NCBI GenBank assembly: GCA_038237665.1
Contig: JBBRYK010000085.1
Coordinates: 1-11,277 of the forward strand
DNA length: 11,277 nt
Origin: JBBRYK01 sp038237665
Lineage (GTDB): Bacteria > Actinomycetota > Thermoleophilia > Gaiellales > Gaiellaceae
Direction: 5' to 3'
Made by a program: the position numbers and the translations under genes. The notes below the pieces were generated by a model that saw only the letters and a program-made list of their open reading frames with translations, was not told the DNA's origin and searched no databases. Of the stretch, positions 5,013 through 11,277 are shown piece by piece; positions within the stretch are counted from its first letter, which is position 1; the number at the start of each line of letters is the position of its first letter.

Positions 5013-6509
5013 CGGGCGCGAGTCTAGACGAGCAGCCGGGGAGGCGCGGTCACAGACCCGCCGCCATCCCCAAAGCACGCCGTACGACACGGCTCCCGCG
5101 GCGGCGATGTCGGCGGGCGAGTCGTTGACGAGCAGGGAGACGATGACGCCGGCGATGAGGGCGTCACCGGCCGGAAAACGCGGGCCGCGAGTTGCCAGCC
5201 AGATCAGAGCCGACACCGAGACCGCGAAGACGATCGCCGCGGTCCAGGAGGACCAGAGGAAGGAAGCGGAGATGTGGATCCGGTGGGCGAACTCGCCGGC
5301 AAGCGCGCCGGGGCCCCGCTGAACCGTCCGCGTGACATGGCTCGAGCCGCCGGTGGCGGCATCCAGGCCGACCCCGGCGAGGCCCGCTCCGAGGGTTGCG
5401 GCGACGAGTGCGGCGATCCGAAGAGGCGTCAGGCGCAGGCCGGCAAGCCGAACGCCGAGAACGAGGAACGCGGCCAGGAGCACGATCGTCCCGCCGCCGT
5501 CGGCGCCGGCCCGGCTCCAACCGTCCGTGACCAGCGCCAGCAGCGCAACTGCCGGCAGCCAGCGCAGGCCCGCGAGGCTCGCGGCGACGAGGGCGACGCT
5601 CAGCAGGACCCCGGACGTCATGTTCGTGATTCCGTAGAAGCGGCCGCCGCCGTCCGGGTGCGGCCCGATCGCCGCGAGCGAGACGACCGAGGGCCAGCCG
5701 ACGAGCGCGACCAGATACGCGACGATCCAGGCGGCGAACGCGGGGAGGAGGAGGCGAGGCGACGCGGCCAGCACGAGCGCGCCGCCCGCGGTCAGCAACG
5801 CCAGCAAGAGCAGGGTCTGCCAGGGGGAGGTGACCCCGATCGCGGAGACGAACACGGCCGCCGCAGCCGCTCCGGGCGCTGCGAGCACGCCCGCTCTGGA
5901 GAGATAGGGCGAGCCGAGCGCCAGACCGATCAGGGCCGCGGCGAGCGTGATTGCGACAAGGATCACCGTCGCCGGCGTGCGGGCGGAACGGGCGTCCGAG
6001 AGCCTCCGGTCGAGCCGGGCGAGCGTTGCCGCCGGACGGGCGTCGGGACGTGACCGGATTAGCGGCTGCCTCCCCGTGTCGAGTGCAACCGCGGTGGGGG
6101 CCACGTCGGCGATCGAGACGAGCCCCGGAATCCGGGTCGAGCGCGAAGTGAGCAGCCCGTGGTAGTCGCCGCCGACGATCGCGATCGGGTACCGGACCGT
6201 GTTCGGATGCCGTCCCGGCGGCGGCAGGGCCACATAGATCGTGAGCTCGGCCGGGTGCTTGCCGAGTCGGATCAGCGGCTTCCCGGACGGCACGCCGCCG
6301 AGGTCGGAGGTGACGACCTTGCCGCGGACGAGCGACGCGAGCGCCGAGCGTCGACTGACCGTCTGGCCGGAGCCGGGGACGAACAGGCCGACGGCGCCTG
6401 CGGCCGCATGTTCAGCCGGCGCGAAACGGGGCACGACCAGAACGGACACCGTGGGAGGCGTCGAAGCAGTCGCCAACCCCGCCGTCACCCAGAGGCCGAC
6501 GGCTACCAT
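4587..6509 (-). CDS. Polytopic membrane protein continuous with a C-terminal cytochrome c domain
   Basis: From ATG at 6509 the frame runs 640 residues. Residues 1-15 resemble a signal anchor. An exported region of about 165 residues follows; its IPGLVSIADVAPTAVALD stretch recalls the end of alkaline-phosphatase/sulfatase-like domains, but I see no metal-binding set. About nine hydrophobic helices then run from residue 180 to about 480, with the motif GPHPDGGGRFYGITN near 282-296, which resembles an actinobacterial membrane family of unknown function. At residue 500 a second methionine starts a lipoprotein-like cytochrome c. No stop separates the parts, although both look like complete proteins. 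Topology would allow a fusion: a basic cytoplasmic loop (WGWRRVCDRASPAARLDSRP) precedes the exported haem domain. In-frame TTG codons at 6533 and 6560 are alternative starts; TTG 6533 would add a basic n-region (RARK), TTG 6560 would overlap htpX. Family function unknown. Confidence 0.72.
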   Translation of the reverse strand: MVAVGLWVTAGLATASTPPTVSVLVVPRFAPAEHAAAGAVGLFVPGSGQTVSRRSALASLVRGKVVTSDLGGVPSGKPLIRLGKHPAELTIYVALPPPGRHPNTVRYPIAIVGGDYHGLLTSRSTRIPGLVSIADVAPTAVALDTGRQPLIRSRPDARPAATLARLDRRLSDARSARTPATVILVAITLAAALIGLALGSPYLSRAGVLAAPGAAAAAVFVSAIGVTSPWQTLLLLALLTAGGALVLAASPRLLLPAFAAWIVAYLVALVGWPSVVSLAAIGPHPDGGGRFYGITNMTSGVLLSVALVAASLAGLRWLPAVALLALVTDGWSRAGADGGGTIVLLAAFLVLGVRLAGLRLTPLRIAALVAATLGAGLAGVGLDAATGGSSHVTRTVQRGPGALAGEFAHRIHISASFLWSSWTAAIVFAVSVSALIWLATRGPRFPAGDALIAGVIVSLLVNDSPADIAAAGAVSYGVLWGWRRVCDRASPAARLDSRPMRRAAPVLLALGLLFGAAACGSGSIVAPTAKTVVGTLPTGGGGNAADGKKLYTSLGCQGCHTLDGTKSAGPTFKGLYGSQVKLADGTTVKADDQYLLESITDPDKQIAAGYQPGVMSAVIKPGQVSQSDAQSLVAFIKSVK

Positions 6510-6531
6510 CAAGATGAGTTTTCTCGCCCTC

Positions 6532-6539
6532 AAGGAAGG
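6532..6539 (+). promoter_or_regulatory. Ribosome binding site of htpX
   Basis: AAGGAAGG ends 10 nt before ATG 6550. It selects that codon as the htpX start in place of codons further upstream in the open frame, which lie inside the divergent membrane protein gene. Only 40 bp separate the two divergent ATG codons, so their promoters must overlap each other or the coding ends. Confidence 0.6.
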
Positions 6540-6549
6540 TCGATTTTCA

Positions 6550-7458
6550 ATGAAACGCAAGGCTTACGGACGCGACACAGGTCTTTCGCTGCGGATGCTC
6601 GGGACGAGCTTCGCGCTCGGCGCTCTCTACGTTGTCTTCGCGGTCGTCCTCTTCCAGGTCCTGAACGTGGGGCTCGTCCCGATGCTCGTGATCGTGGTCG
6701 GGATCGCGCTCTTCCAGTACTACACGTCCGACAAGCTCGCGCTGGCCGCGTCCGGCGCCAAGGTCGTGACGCGAGAACAAGCACCGGAGCTTCACGACAT
6801 GGTGGAGCGGCTGTGCGCCATGGCCGATCTGCCCAAGCCGAAGATCGCCGTGATCCAGTCGGACGTGCCGAACGCGTTCGCGACGGGCCGTAGCCCGAAG
6901 CACGCTGCGGTTGCCGTTACGACCGGCCTCTGGGAGCGTCTGGAGCCGCGAGAGGTCGAGGGAGTGCTCGCGCACGAGCTGTCGCACATCGCCAATCGCG
7001 ACGTGCTGATCATGACCGTGGCGAGCTTCTTCGCGATGCTCGCCGCGATGCTGACTCGCTTCATGCTCTACGCAGGCATGTGGGGCGGCGGGCGGAGCCG
7101 GGACAACAACGGGCCACCCATCTGGCTGATCGTGATGCTCGTGTCCATGGTCACCTATGCCTTGAGCTTCATCCTGATCCGAATGATCTCGCGCTACCGC
7201 GAGTACGCCGCCGACCGCGGATCGGCGCTGATCACGGGCGCGCCGGAGTACCTGATGAGCGCCCTCCAGAAGATCGCCGGGACGATCACCCAGATCCCGC
7301 AGCGCGACCTTCGCGAGGTCGCCGGGATGAACGCGTTCTTCATCGTGCCGACGAACTGGCGCTCGGCCACGGCCGAGCTCCTTGCGACGCACCCGCCGCT
7401 CGAGAAGCGCCTGGCTGCGCTCGCCGAGATCGCGCGCTCGATGGGCAAGGCCGTCTAG
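6550..7458 (+). CDS. htpX: HtpX-type membrane zinc metalloprotease (M48)
   Basis: A 302-residue integral membrane endopeptidase expected to degrade damaged membrane proteins on the cytoplasmic side. Two helices lie near residues 19-37 and 41-57. The HExxH zinc site is H142-E143-x-x-H146 (AHELSHIANRD), and the third ligand is E218 in YREYAADRGSA. Two more hydrophobic segments fall between them, about 156-180 and 190-212. The C-terminal LLATHPPLEKRLAALAEI is typical for the family. ATG 6550 has a good ribosome binding site; the longer open frame upstream runs antisense through the divergent gene. pspAB follows after 6 nt, so the two form an operon. The HtpX-PspAB pairing recurs in Actinobacteria and points to envelope-stress quality control. 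Active-site residues are complete. Confidence 0.95.
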   Translation: MKRKAYGRDTGLSLRMLGTSFALGALYVVFAVVLFQVLNVGLVPMLVIVVGIALFQYYTSDKLALAASGAKVVTREQAPELHDMVERLCAMADLPKPKIAVIQSDVPNAFATGRSPKHAAVAVTTGLWERLEPREVEGVLAHELSHIANRDVLIMTVASFFAMLAAMLTRFMLYAGMWGGGRSRDNNGPPIWLIVMLVSMVTYALSFILIRMISRYREYAADRGSALITGAPEYLMSALQKIAGTITQIPQRDLREVAGMNAFFIVPTNWRSATAELLATHPPLEKRLAALAEIARSMGKAV

Positions 7459-7464
7459 CCCGCG

Positions 7465-8031
7465 TTGGGCCTGACCGACCTGCTCTTCGGACGCAAGAAG
7501 CTCAAGGGGCCCGCGCAGGACCGGCTGTTCGCGCTGGCGACCGCGGGGGTCACCCTCGAAACCGAGCTCGGCCTGCGCCCCGTGGCAGCCGGGGTCTGCT
7601 TCAAGCCGCTCTCGGCGACGGAGTTCGTTCGGGCCGAGAACGAGCTTCAGGAGCTGCTGGAAAAGGTTGCGGTCGACAACGGGACGAAGGTCGAGCGCTC
7701 GACGGACTCGTTCGGCTACGAGTGGCTGGTGCTCCGCGACAAGCAGCTCGAGGACCTCGTGACCGGGGTGCACGCGATCGGAGAAGAGCTGACCGCGCGC
7801 GGGTTCGGCGCGCAGCTGCTCGCCGCCGTCTTCCGCTTCGACGGTCAGGAGCATCCCGTCTACTGGATCTACGGCTACAAGCGCGGAGCGTTCTGGCCCT
7901 TCGTCCCGACCGGCAAGGACCAGGAGCGGGACAACCCCAAGGAGCTCGAGCTAAAGGCGAAGCTCGAGCACGAGCTCCCGATCGAGCCGGACATCACCCG
8001 CTGGTTCGCGGTGTTCGACGCCCCGCTGTGA
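7465..8031 (+). CDS. pspAB: PspA-associated protein PspAB
   Basis: This 188-residue soluble protein starts at TTG 7465, 6 nt after the htpX stop, with the family-like N-terminus MGLTDLLFGRKK. Recognisable stretches are FALATAGVTLETELGL near 23-38, GYEWLVLRDK near 84-93, and the C-terminal WPFVPTGKDQERDNPKELEL and LPIEPDITRWFAVFDAP. These match my recollection of actinobacterial and archaeal PspAB proteins, whose biochemical role is not established. Genes for PspAB are often next to htpX or pspA, as here. No membrane helix or signal peptide is visible. No good ribosome binding site precedes the TTG, so translation probably depends on coupling to htpX. Its TGA stop is the first triplet of the palindrome at 8029-8071, so the repeat may have set the present C-terminus. 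Confidence 0.87.
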   Translation: MGLTDLLFGRKKLKGPAQDRLFALATAGVTLETELGLRPVAAGVCFKPLSATEFVRAENELQELLEKVAVDNGTKVERSTDSFGYEWLVLRDKQLEDLVTGVHAIGEELTARGFGAQLLAAVFRFDGQEHPVYWIYGYKRGAFWPFVPTGKDQERDNPKELELKAKLEHELPIEPDITRWFAVFDAPL

Positions 8032-8071
8032 CACTTCCGTAACGGGGTCAGACCCCGTTACCGAAGTGTCA
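8029..8071. repeat. 43-bp palindrome between convergent pspAB and pspA; probable bidirectional terminator
   Basis: Arms 8029-8049 and 8051-8071 pair at 20 of 21 positions around a single central base, with the core GGGGTCAGACCCC. It starts on the pspAB stop codon (TGACAC) and lies 47 nt beyond the pspA stop. The cruciform or hairpin would terminate transcription from both strands even though no clear U-run follows. A GGGGTCAGACCCC-type core is also seen in dispersed palindromic repeats (REP-like, or ends mobilised by transposases), so it may be a repeat recruited as a terminator. Confidence 0.75.
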
Positions 8072-8117
8072 CGGAAGGCGCGCGGCTTTCGCCTCGCTTG
8101 ACCGGGAACAAGCGCGC

Positions 8118-8876
8118 CTAGCCGGCGGGCTCTTCGCTCTTCTGCTCGGCGGCCGTGATCTCCTTCTGCTGGTCGCCCGACCCGACCTCGGCCTTCAGCT
8201 TCGCAAGGTCGGCGTCGACCTGGCTTTGCGAGGCGAGCTGCGCCAGTTCGCGGTCGAGCTCCGTCTGCCCGCCCGAGGAGAAGTCCTCCAGCGCCCCGGA
8301 TTGGACGAGCTCGTCGATCGCGCCCGCGCGCGCCTGCATCTGCTCGGTCTTGTCGCGTGCACGCTGGATCGCCAGGCCGGTGTCGGCCATCTGCGTGCCG
8401 ATTCCGGTCGCCGCCTCACCGATGCGCACCTGCGCCTCGGCGGCCGAATACTGGGCCTTGATCACTTCCTTCTCGGAGCGGAAGGCCTCGATCTTGGCCT
8501 GGAGCGCCTTCTCGCTCGAAACCAGCTTCTCCTGCTGCTGTCCGAGGCCCTGGATCTGGTCATCGAGCCCCTGGAGCTGCTGCTGGACGGCGGACTTGCG
8601 CTCGAGGGCCTGGCGCGCAAGATCCTCGCGGCCCGCGCCCAAAGCCTGCCGCGCCTGCGTCTCGAGCTTGACGACGCTCTGCTCCAGCTGGCTGGTCTGC
8701 AACTCGAGCCGCTTCTTCGCCGTGACGACGTCCGCGACGCCGCGCTTGACGTTCTGGAGCAGCTGCAGCTGCTGCTCGTAGGAGTAGTCGAGCGTCTCCG
8801 TCGGGTTCTCGGCACGGTCGAGCAGCTTCGAAAACTTCGCCTTGATGATCGTTGCAAACCGGGACATGAGGCCCAT
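8118..8876 (-). CDS. pspA: PspA/IM30 (ESCRT-III-like) membrane-stress protein
   Basis: A 252-residue, almost wholly helical protein of the PspA/IM30/Vipp1 family, which assembles on the inner leaflet to protect stressed membranes. The N-terminal amphipathic helix (MGLMSRFATIIKAKFSKLLD) is followed by AENPTETLDYSYEQ, equivalent to the conserved EDP-x-x-x-L segment, and long coiled-coil heptads from about 40 to 150. The region around 149-192 (QVRIGEAATGIG... ARAGAIDEL) and an acidic, glutamine-rich tail follow. ATG 8876 is preferred over ATG 8867 because AAGGAG (8887-8882) sits 5 nt upstream. It is convergent with htpX-pspAB and divergent from the metallo-beta-lactamase-fold gene, with only 41 bp between start codons. 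PspAA, often present in such clusters, is not in this window. Confidence 0.94.
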   Translation of the reverse strand: MGLMSRFATIIKAKFSKLLDRAENPTETLDYSYEQQLQLLQNVKRGVADVVTAKKRLELQTSQLEQSVVKLETQARQALGAGREDLARQALERKSAVQQQLQGLDDQIQGLGQQQEKLVSSEKALQAKIEAFRSEKEVIKAQYSAAEAQVRIGEAATGIGTQMADTGLAIQRARDKTEQMQARAGAIDELVQSGALEDFSSGGQTELDRELAQLASQSQVDADLAKLKAEVGSGDQQKEITAAEQKSEEPAG

Positions 8877-8881
8877 TTCTT

Positions 8882-8887
8882 CTCCTT
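8882..8887 (-). promoter_or_regulatory. Ribosome binding site of pspA
   Basis: AAGGAG on the minus strand, 5 nt before ATG 8876. It decides between two in-frame ATGs nine bases apart. The 41-bp divergent gap must also hold at least part of two promoters; I see no clear -10/-35 boxes. Confidence 0.65.
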
Positions 8888-8917
8888 CGAGGGGTGGGCC
8901 GTTAGCGTACCCGGGGA

Positions 8918-9571
8918 ATGATCGTCCTGAGGAGCATGGACCCGGGTTGGCTGTCGAACGCCTACCTCGTCTACGACGAGCCGGGCGGCACCGCAGTCTT
9001 CGTCGACAGCGGCGCACCGCTGGCGCCGCTGCTCGACCATGTCGAGCGCGATCGGCTCACGCCGACCCACGTCTTGCGCACCCACGCGCACGCTGATCAT
9101 GTCGCGCACGAGGACGAACTCGGGCTCCCCGTCGTCACCGGTCCGCTCGAGATGGGCGGCCTGCGAATCGAGGCCATTCCCACACCGGGGCACTCCGACG
9201 ACATGGTCTGCTTCGTCGTCAACGACGAGGCGGTGTTCTCGGGGGACACCCTCTTCAGAGATGCAGTCGGCGGCGGCGACTTCGAGGCGATCAAGCATGC
9301 GGTCATGGACGTCTACATGGCGATGCCGCACGAACGGCGCGTCTTCCCCGGGCACACGGAGGAGACGACGATCGGCCGCGAGTTGGAGGAAAACCCGTTC
9401 GTCGTCGTCTGGCGCGGCACGGCGCCGGAGGGCACGGAGCGCTGTCGCGTCGGCGGTCAGGACGCGACGCTGATCGTCTGGTCGCCCGACTACGACGGCA
9501 AGGGAAAGGCCTGGGTGCGCTTCGACGACGGCCGCGACGCGATCGTCGGGGGCTCGAGGGTGGAGCGTTGA
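8918..9571 (+). CDS. Metallo-beta-lactamase-fold hydrolase, glyoxalase II-like
   Basis: A 217-residue cytoplasmic hydrolase. The core motif THAHADH gives H56, H58, D60 and H61; further ligands are H92 (TPGHSDD), D110 (FSGDTLF) and H146 (FPGHTEETTIG). This set binds two metals in glyoxalase II-like thioesterases, and the substrate is open. After H146 a tail of about 65 residues (RELEENPFVVVWRG... PDYDGKGKAWVRFDDG... GGSRVER) replaces the usual short helical end; it reads as a small beta-rich extra domain. ATG 8918 gives the common family start MIVLRSMDP; GGGGA directly touches it, too close for a standard ribosome binding site, so the transcript may be leaderless. ATG 8936 is the alternative. 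Its TGA overlaps the next gene's TTG (TTGA), making this the first gene of an operon. Confidence 0.9.
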   Translation: MIVLRSMDPGWLSNAYLVYDEPGGTAVFVDSGAPLAPLLDHVERDRLTPTHVLRTHAHADHVAHEDELGLPVVTGPLEMGGLRIEAIPTPGHSDDMVCFVVNDEAVFSGDTLFRDAVGGGDFEAIKHAVMDVYMAMPHERRVFPGHTEETTIGRELEENPFVVVWRGTAPEGTERCRVGGQDATLIVWSPDYDGKGKAWVRFDDGRDAIVGGSRVER

Positions 9572-10203
9572 TTCTTCCCGAGGCCATCGAGCACTACGCG
9601 GAGGAGCACACGACGCCCGCGACGGAACTACTCGCGCGCCTCGCCGCCGAGACCAAGGCCACCCTGGAGTGCCCCCAGATGCTGACCGGCCCGGTGGAGG
9701 GCCGGCTCCTCGAATTCCTCGTCTTCGCTGTCGGCGCTCGCCGAATCCTCGAGCTCGGCACGTACAGCGGCTACTCGTCGATCTTTATGGCCGGCGCGCT
9801 TCCGCCGGGCGGGAGGATCGACACCTGCGAGGTGGGGCAGCGGCACGCCGAGGTGGCGCGGCGATACATCGAGGAGGCCGGCTACGCGGATCGGATCACC
9901 GTCCACCTCGGGCCGGCGCTCGACACGATCGGGCGGCTCGAAGGGACTTTCGACTTCGTCTTCATCGACGCCGACAAGCCAAGTTATGTCTCCTACTACG
10001 AAGCGCTTCTGCCCCGGCTTTCACCTGGCGGTCTGATCGCAGCCGACAACACGCTGCAGGGCGGTCGAGTAATCGAGCCCGACGACTCCAACCAGACTCA
10101 AGGGATCGTTGCCTTCAACGAGCACGTCCGGAACGACCCGAGGTCGATCTCCGTCATGCTCACCGTGCGCGACGGGATCACGCTGATCCGGCAAGCCGCA
10201 TAG
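9568..10203 (+). CDS. SAM-dependent O-methyltransferase (caffeoyl-CoA OMT-like family 3)
   Basis: A 211-residue class I methyltransferase that transfers the SAM methyl to a hydroxyl, usually of a catechol-like compound; the natural substrate is unknown. Motif I is ILELGTYSGYSS (60-71). The acidic residue binding the ribose lies near E88 (IDTCEVG). The metal and substrate site is formed by D134 and D136 (FVFIDADKPSY) and D160-N161 (GGLIAADNTLQGG), the usual divalent-cation set in this family. The N-terminal helices and the end, MLTVRDGITLIRQ, are typical, so the protein is complete. TTG 9568 overlaps the hydrolase stop, which indicates translational coupling; the GNAT gene follows after one base. 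Confidence 0.93.
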   Translation: MILPEAIEHYAEEHTTPATELLARLAAETKATLECPQMLTGPVEGRLLEFLVFAVGARRILELGTYSGYSSIFMAGALPPGGRIDTCEVGQRHAEVARRYIEEAGYADRITVHLGPALDTIGRLEGTFDFVFIDADKPSYVSYYEALLPRLSPGGLIAADNTLQGGRVIEPDDSNQTQGIVAFNEHVRNDPRSISVMLTVRDGITLIRQAA

Positions 10204-10204
10204 C

Positions 10205-10660
10205 TTGGTCTCCGTCCGGCGCGCGGAGTCCGACGACGATCTGCGCGACGTGATCGCTGTGCGCTACGCCGTCCACCCGGAGGCGCAGTCGACCCTCGAG
10301 GGCCTGCGCCATCACCTGGCCAACTGGGCCGGACTGGCCTACTTCGTGGCGGACGTCGGCGGGCGGCCGGTCGGTTGCGGTCTGTGCGGGCCGTTTCCCG
10401 GCTCCGAGGGCGATGCGTTCGTGAACGCCGACGTCAGCGTGCTCGCCGAGGACCGGAGGCGCGGCTTCGGTTCCGCGCTTGCGCGGGCCGTCTCGGAGCA
10501 GGCCCGTTCGCTCGGCAAGGAGGGTCTGACGGTCGAGGCCCGCGAGGATACGCCCGAGGCGTCCGAATACCTCGAGAAGCGCGGGTTCGTCGAGGTGGAG
10601 CGCCAGAAGGCGCTTGCGCTCGAGTTGGAGGGACTCGAGCTACCCAGAGCCGCCCGATGA
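10205..10660 (+). CDS. GNAT acetyltransferase, N-terminal domain of a tandem-GNAT gene
   Basis: From TTG 10205, one base after the methyltransferase stop, this frame encodes one GNAT fold in 151 residues. The acetyl-CoA pyrophosphate loop is DRRRGFGSALA (83-93), followed by the helix and strand ending GLTVEAREDTPEASEYLEKRGF. The frame then runs into TGA 10658-10660 through LELPRAAR. The neighbouring frame continues instead as PEPPDEVVIVTRADRPDLERG, a natural linker into a second GNAT domain, and the switch can be placed at the CCC run 10643-10645. I therefore think the intact gene was one protein of about 302 residues with two GNAT domains, resembling MshD-type and related tandem acetyltransferases in layout. 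As it stands, only the first domain would be made. Acetyl acceptor unknown. Confidence 0.8.
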   Translation: MVSVRRAESDDDLRDVIAVRYAVHPEAQSTLEGLRHHLANWAGLAYFVADVGGRPVGCGLCGPFPGSEGDAFVNADVSVLAEDRRRGFGSALARAVSEQARSLGKEGLTVEAREDTPEASEYLEKRGFVEVERQKALALELEGLELPRAAR

Positions 10661-11113
10661 GGTAGTCATCGTGACGCGGGCCGACCGCCCCGACCTCGAG
10701 CGCGGCATGTACGAGGTCGGCGTCGAGGCGGGGCGCGATATCCCGGGCCTGGACTCGGAGCACGACTCCACGTTCGAGCAATGGCGCGCGTTCGAGATCG
10801 AGCGGCCGAGCCGCTCGGCAGAGCGGACTTTCATCGCGCTCGCCGGCGAGGAGGTTGTCGGCTACGCGTCCCTCGAGCGGTAGGCGGCGTGGGCTCGCAC
10901 GGCTTGACCGCCGTCGCGCGAGCCTGGCGCCGACGCGGCATCGGGCGCGCCCTGAAGTTGAGCCAACTGCACGCCGCTCAACGGGAAGGCCTGACGAGGG
11001 TCCTGACCGAGAGCGAGGAGACGAACGAGCCGATGCGCCGGCTGAACGAGTCGCTCGGCTTCCGCCCGATCCCGGGGATGATCGTGTACCGCGGCCCCCT
11101 CCTCGACCACTAG
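10643..11113 (+). pseudogene. Second GNAT domain, separated by two frameshifts
   Basis: The segment 10646-10880 reads as the first half of a GNAT fold (RADRPDLERGMYEVGVEAGRD... ERTFIALAGEEVVGYASLER), then meets TAG at 10881. In the frame of the upstream domain the second half continues: VGGVGSHGLTAVARAW, then RRRGIGRALK, the acetyl-CoA loop, and NEPMRRLNESLGFRPIPG to TAG 11111-11113. One extra C at 10643-10645 and one missing G at 10879-10880 explain both shifts, and the total from 10205 to 11113 is divisible by three (302 residues). If the shifts are real, a fresh start at GTG 10671, after a GAGG box, would make only a half domain. The stop codon lies at the edge of the terminal repeat. Sequencing error in short homopolymers is a strong alternative. 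Confidence 0.78.
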
Positions 11114-11277
11114 ATGTCTGATCGGAAATTGGCGCTTCGCCGCCGGTGGTCCTGACCAAGCAGGGCACCGCGGCCGTTCGTCGTTCATAACGGAGTTACG
11201 GGCGACGAGCGGACGTGCTGATCCTGCGCCGCGTCAGGGCCGGCGGCGGCAACCGGGAATTTCCGATCAGGCATCTA
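11111..11277. repeat. 167-bp nested inverted repeat with 20-bp ends, MITE-like
   Basis: The ends 11111-11130 (TAGATGTCTGATCGGAAATT) and 11258-11277 are inverted copies with one mismatch. Inside them, 11139-11156 pairs with 11233-11250 at about 15 of 18 positions, and 11174-11183 pairs with 11203-11212 at 9 of 10. The element can thus fold into one long hairpin and carries no credible protein. Its first three bases are the TAG stop of the GNAT gene, and its last base is the last base of the window. A short, non-coding, self-complementary unit with sharp ends is what a MITE looks like. Flank duplication cannot be judged because the right flank is missing. Confidence 0.7.

Noticed and set aside
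6241..6549. Longer N-terminus for HtpX
   Set aside because: It lies antisense in the divergent membrane protein gene; ATG 6550 has its own ribosome binding site and the usual family start.
6547..7854. 435-residue minus-strand frame
   Set aside because: Antisense to htpX and pspAB, with no recognisable fold.
1..11277. CRISPR array, toxin-antitoxin pair, phage genes or replication origin
   Set aside because: No regularly spaced direct repeats, no recognisable toxin, structural or integrase genes, and no iteron or DnaA-box cluster seen by eye.

Overview
The window is a GC-rich chromosomal segment that most resembles a deep-branching actinobacterium of the Thermoleophilia type (Gaiellales or Solirubrobacterales). 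This placement is an inference. It rests on the HtpX-PspAB-PspA trio, on a zinc-ribbon/class III cyclase start typical of large regulators in those groups, on frequent GTG/TTG starts and on GC-rich codon use. No database search was possible. The window starts inside a gene, and its last base coincides with the end of an inverted repeat.

Left part (1-1640) is a scrapyard. It holds a DUF1232-type membrane protein on the minus strand with an in-frame TGA, a doubtful small zinc-ribbon ORF, a 3' fragment of a tRNA-Ser gene, a 135-bp nested inverted repeat (673-807) that looks like a MITE, and a cyclase-family regulator reduced from the usual ~1000 residues to 142 by an internal deletion. An intact tRNA-Ser(UGA) follows at 1642-1730; its 3' part matches the fragment at 36 of 38 bases.

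Middle part (1859-6509, all minus strand) is a housekeeping block, listed in transcription order: a polytopic membrane protein read in one frame into a lipoprotein-like cytochrome c, a Cof-type HAD phosphatase, seryl-tRNA synthetase (serS), and a four-helix membrane protein with a proline-rich tail. serS lies 1.8 kb upstream of tRNA-Ser(UGA) on the same strand. The HAD frame has no ATG/GTG/TTG before its catalytic motif; its stop overlaps the serS start as ATGA.

Right part (6550-11113) starts with an envelope-stress module: htpX and pspAB as a plus-strand pair, convergent with pspA on the minus strand. A 43-bp near-perfect palindrome between them supplies the pspAB stop codon and probably ends transcription from both sides. 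Divergent from pspA, a tightly packed plus-strand operon encodes a metallo-beta-lactamase-fold hydrolase, an O-methyltransferase (TTGA overlap) and a tandem-GNAT acetyltransferase. The last is interrupted by two compensating single-base frameshifts in short homopolymers. The window closes with a 167-bp nested inverted repeat (11111-11277) bounded by 20-bp ends.

The most useful observations are the two MITE-like elements, the palindrome in the Psp locus, the internally deleted cyclase, the membrane protein/cytochrome read-through, the startless HAD gene and the doubly frameshifted tandem GNAT. Several of these could be real decay or consensus errors in a draft assembly; the sequence alone cannot decide. 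I saw no convincing new multi-gene defence or mobile system.
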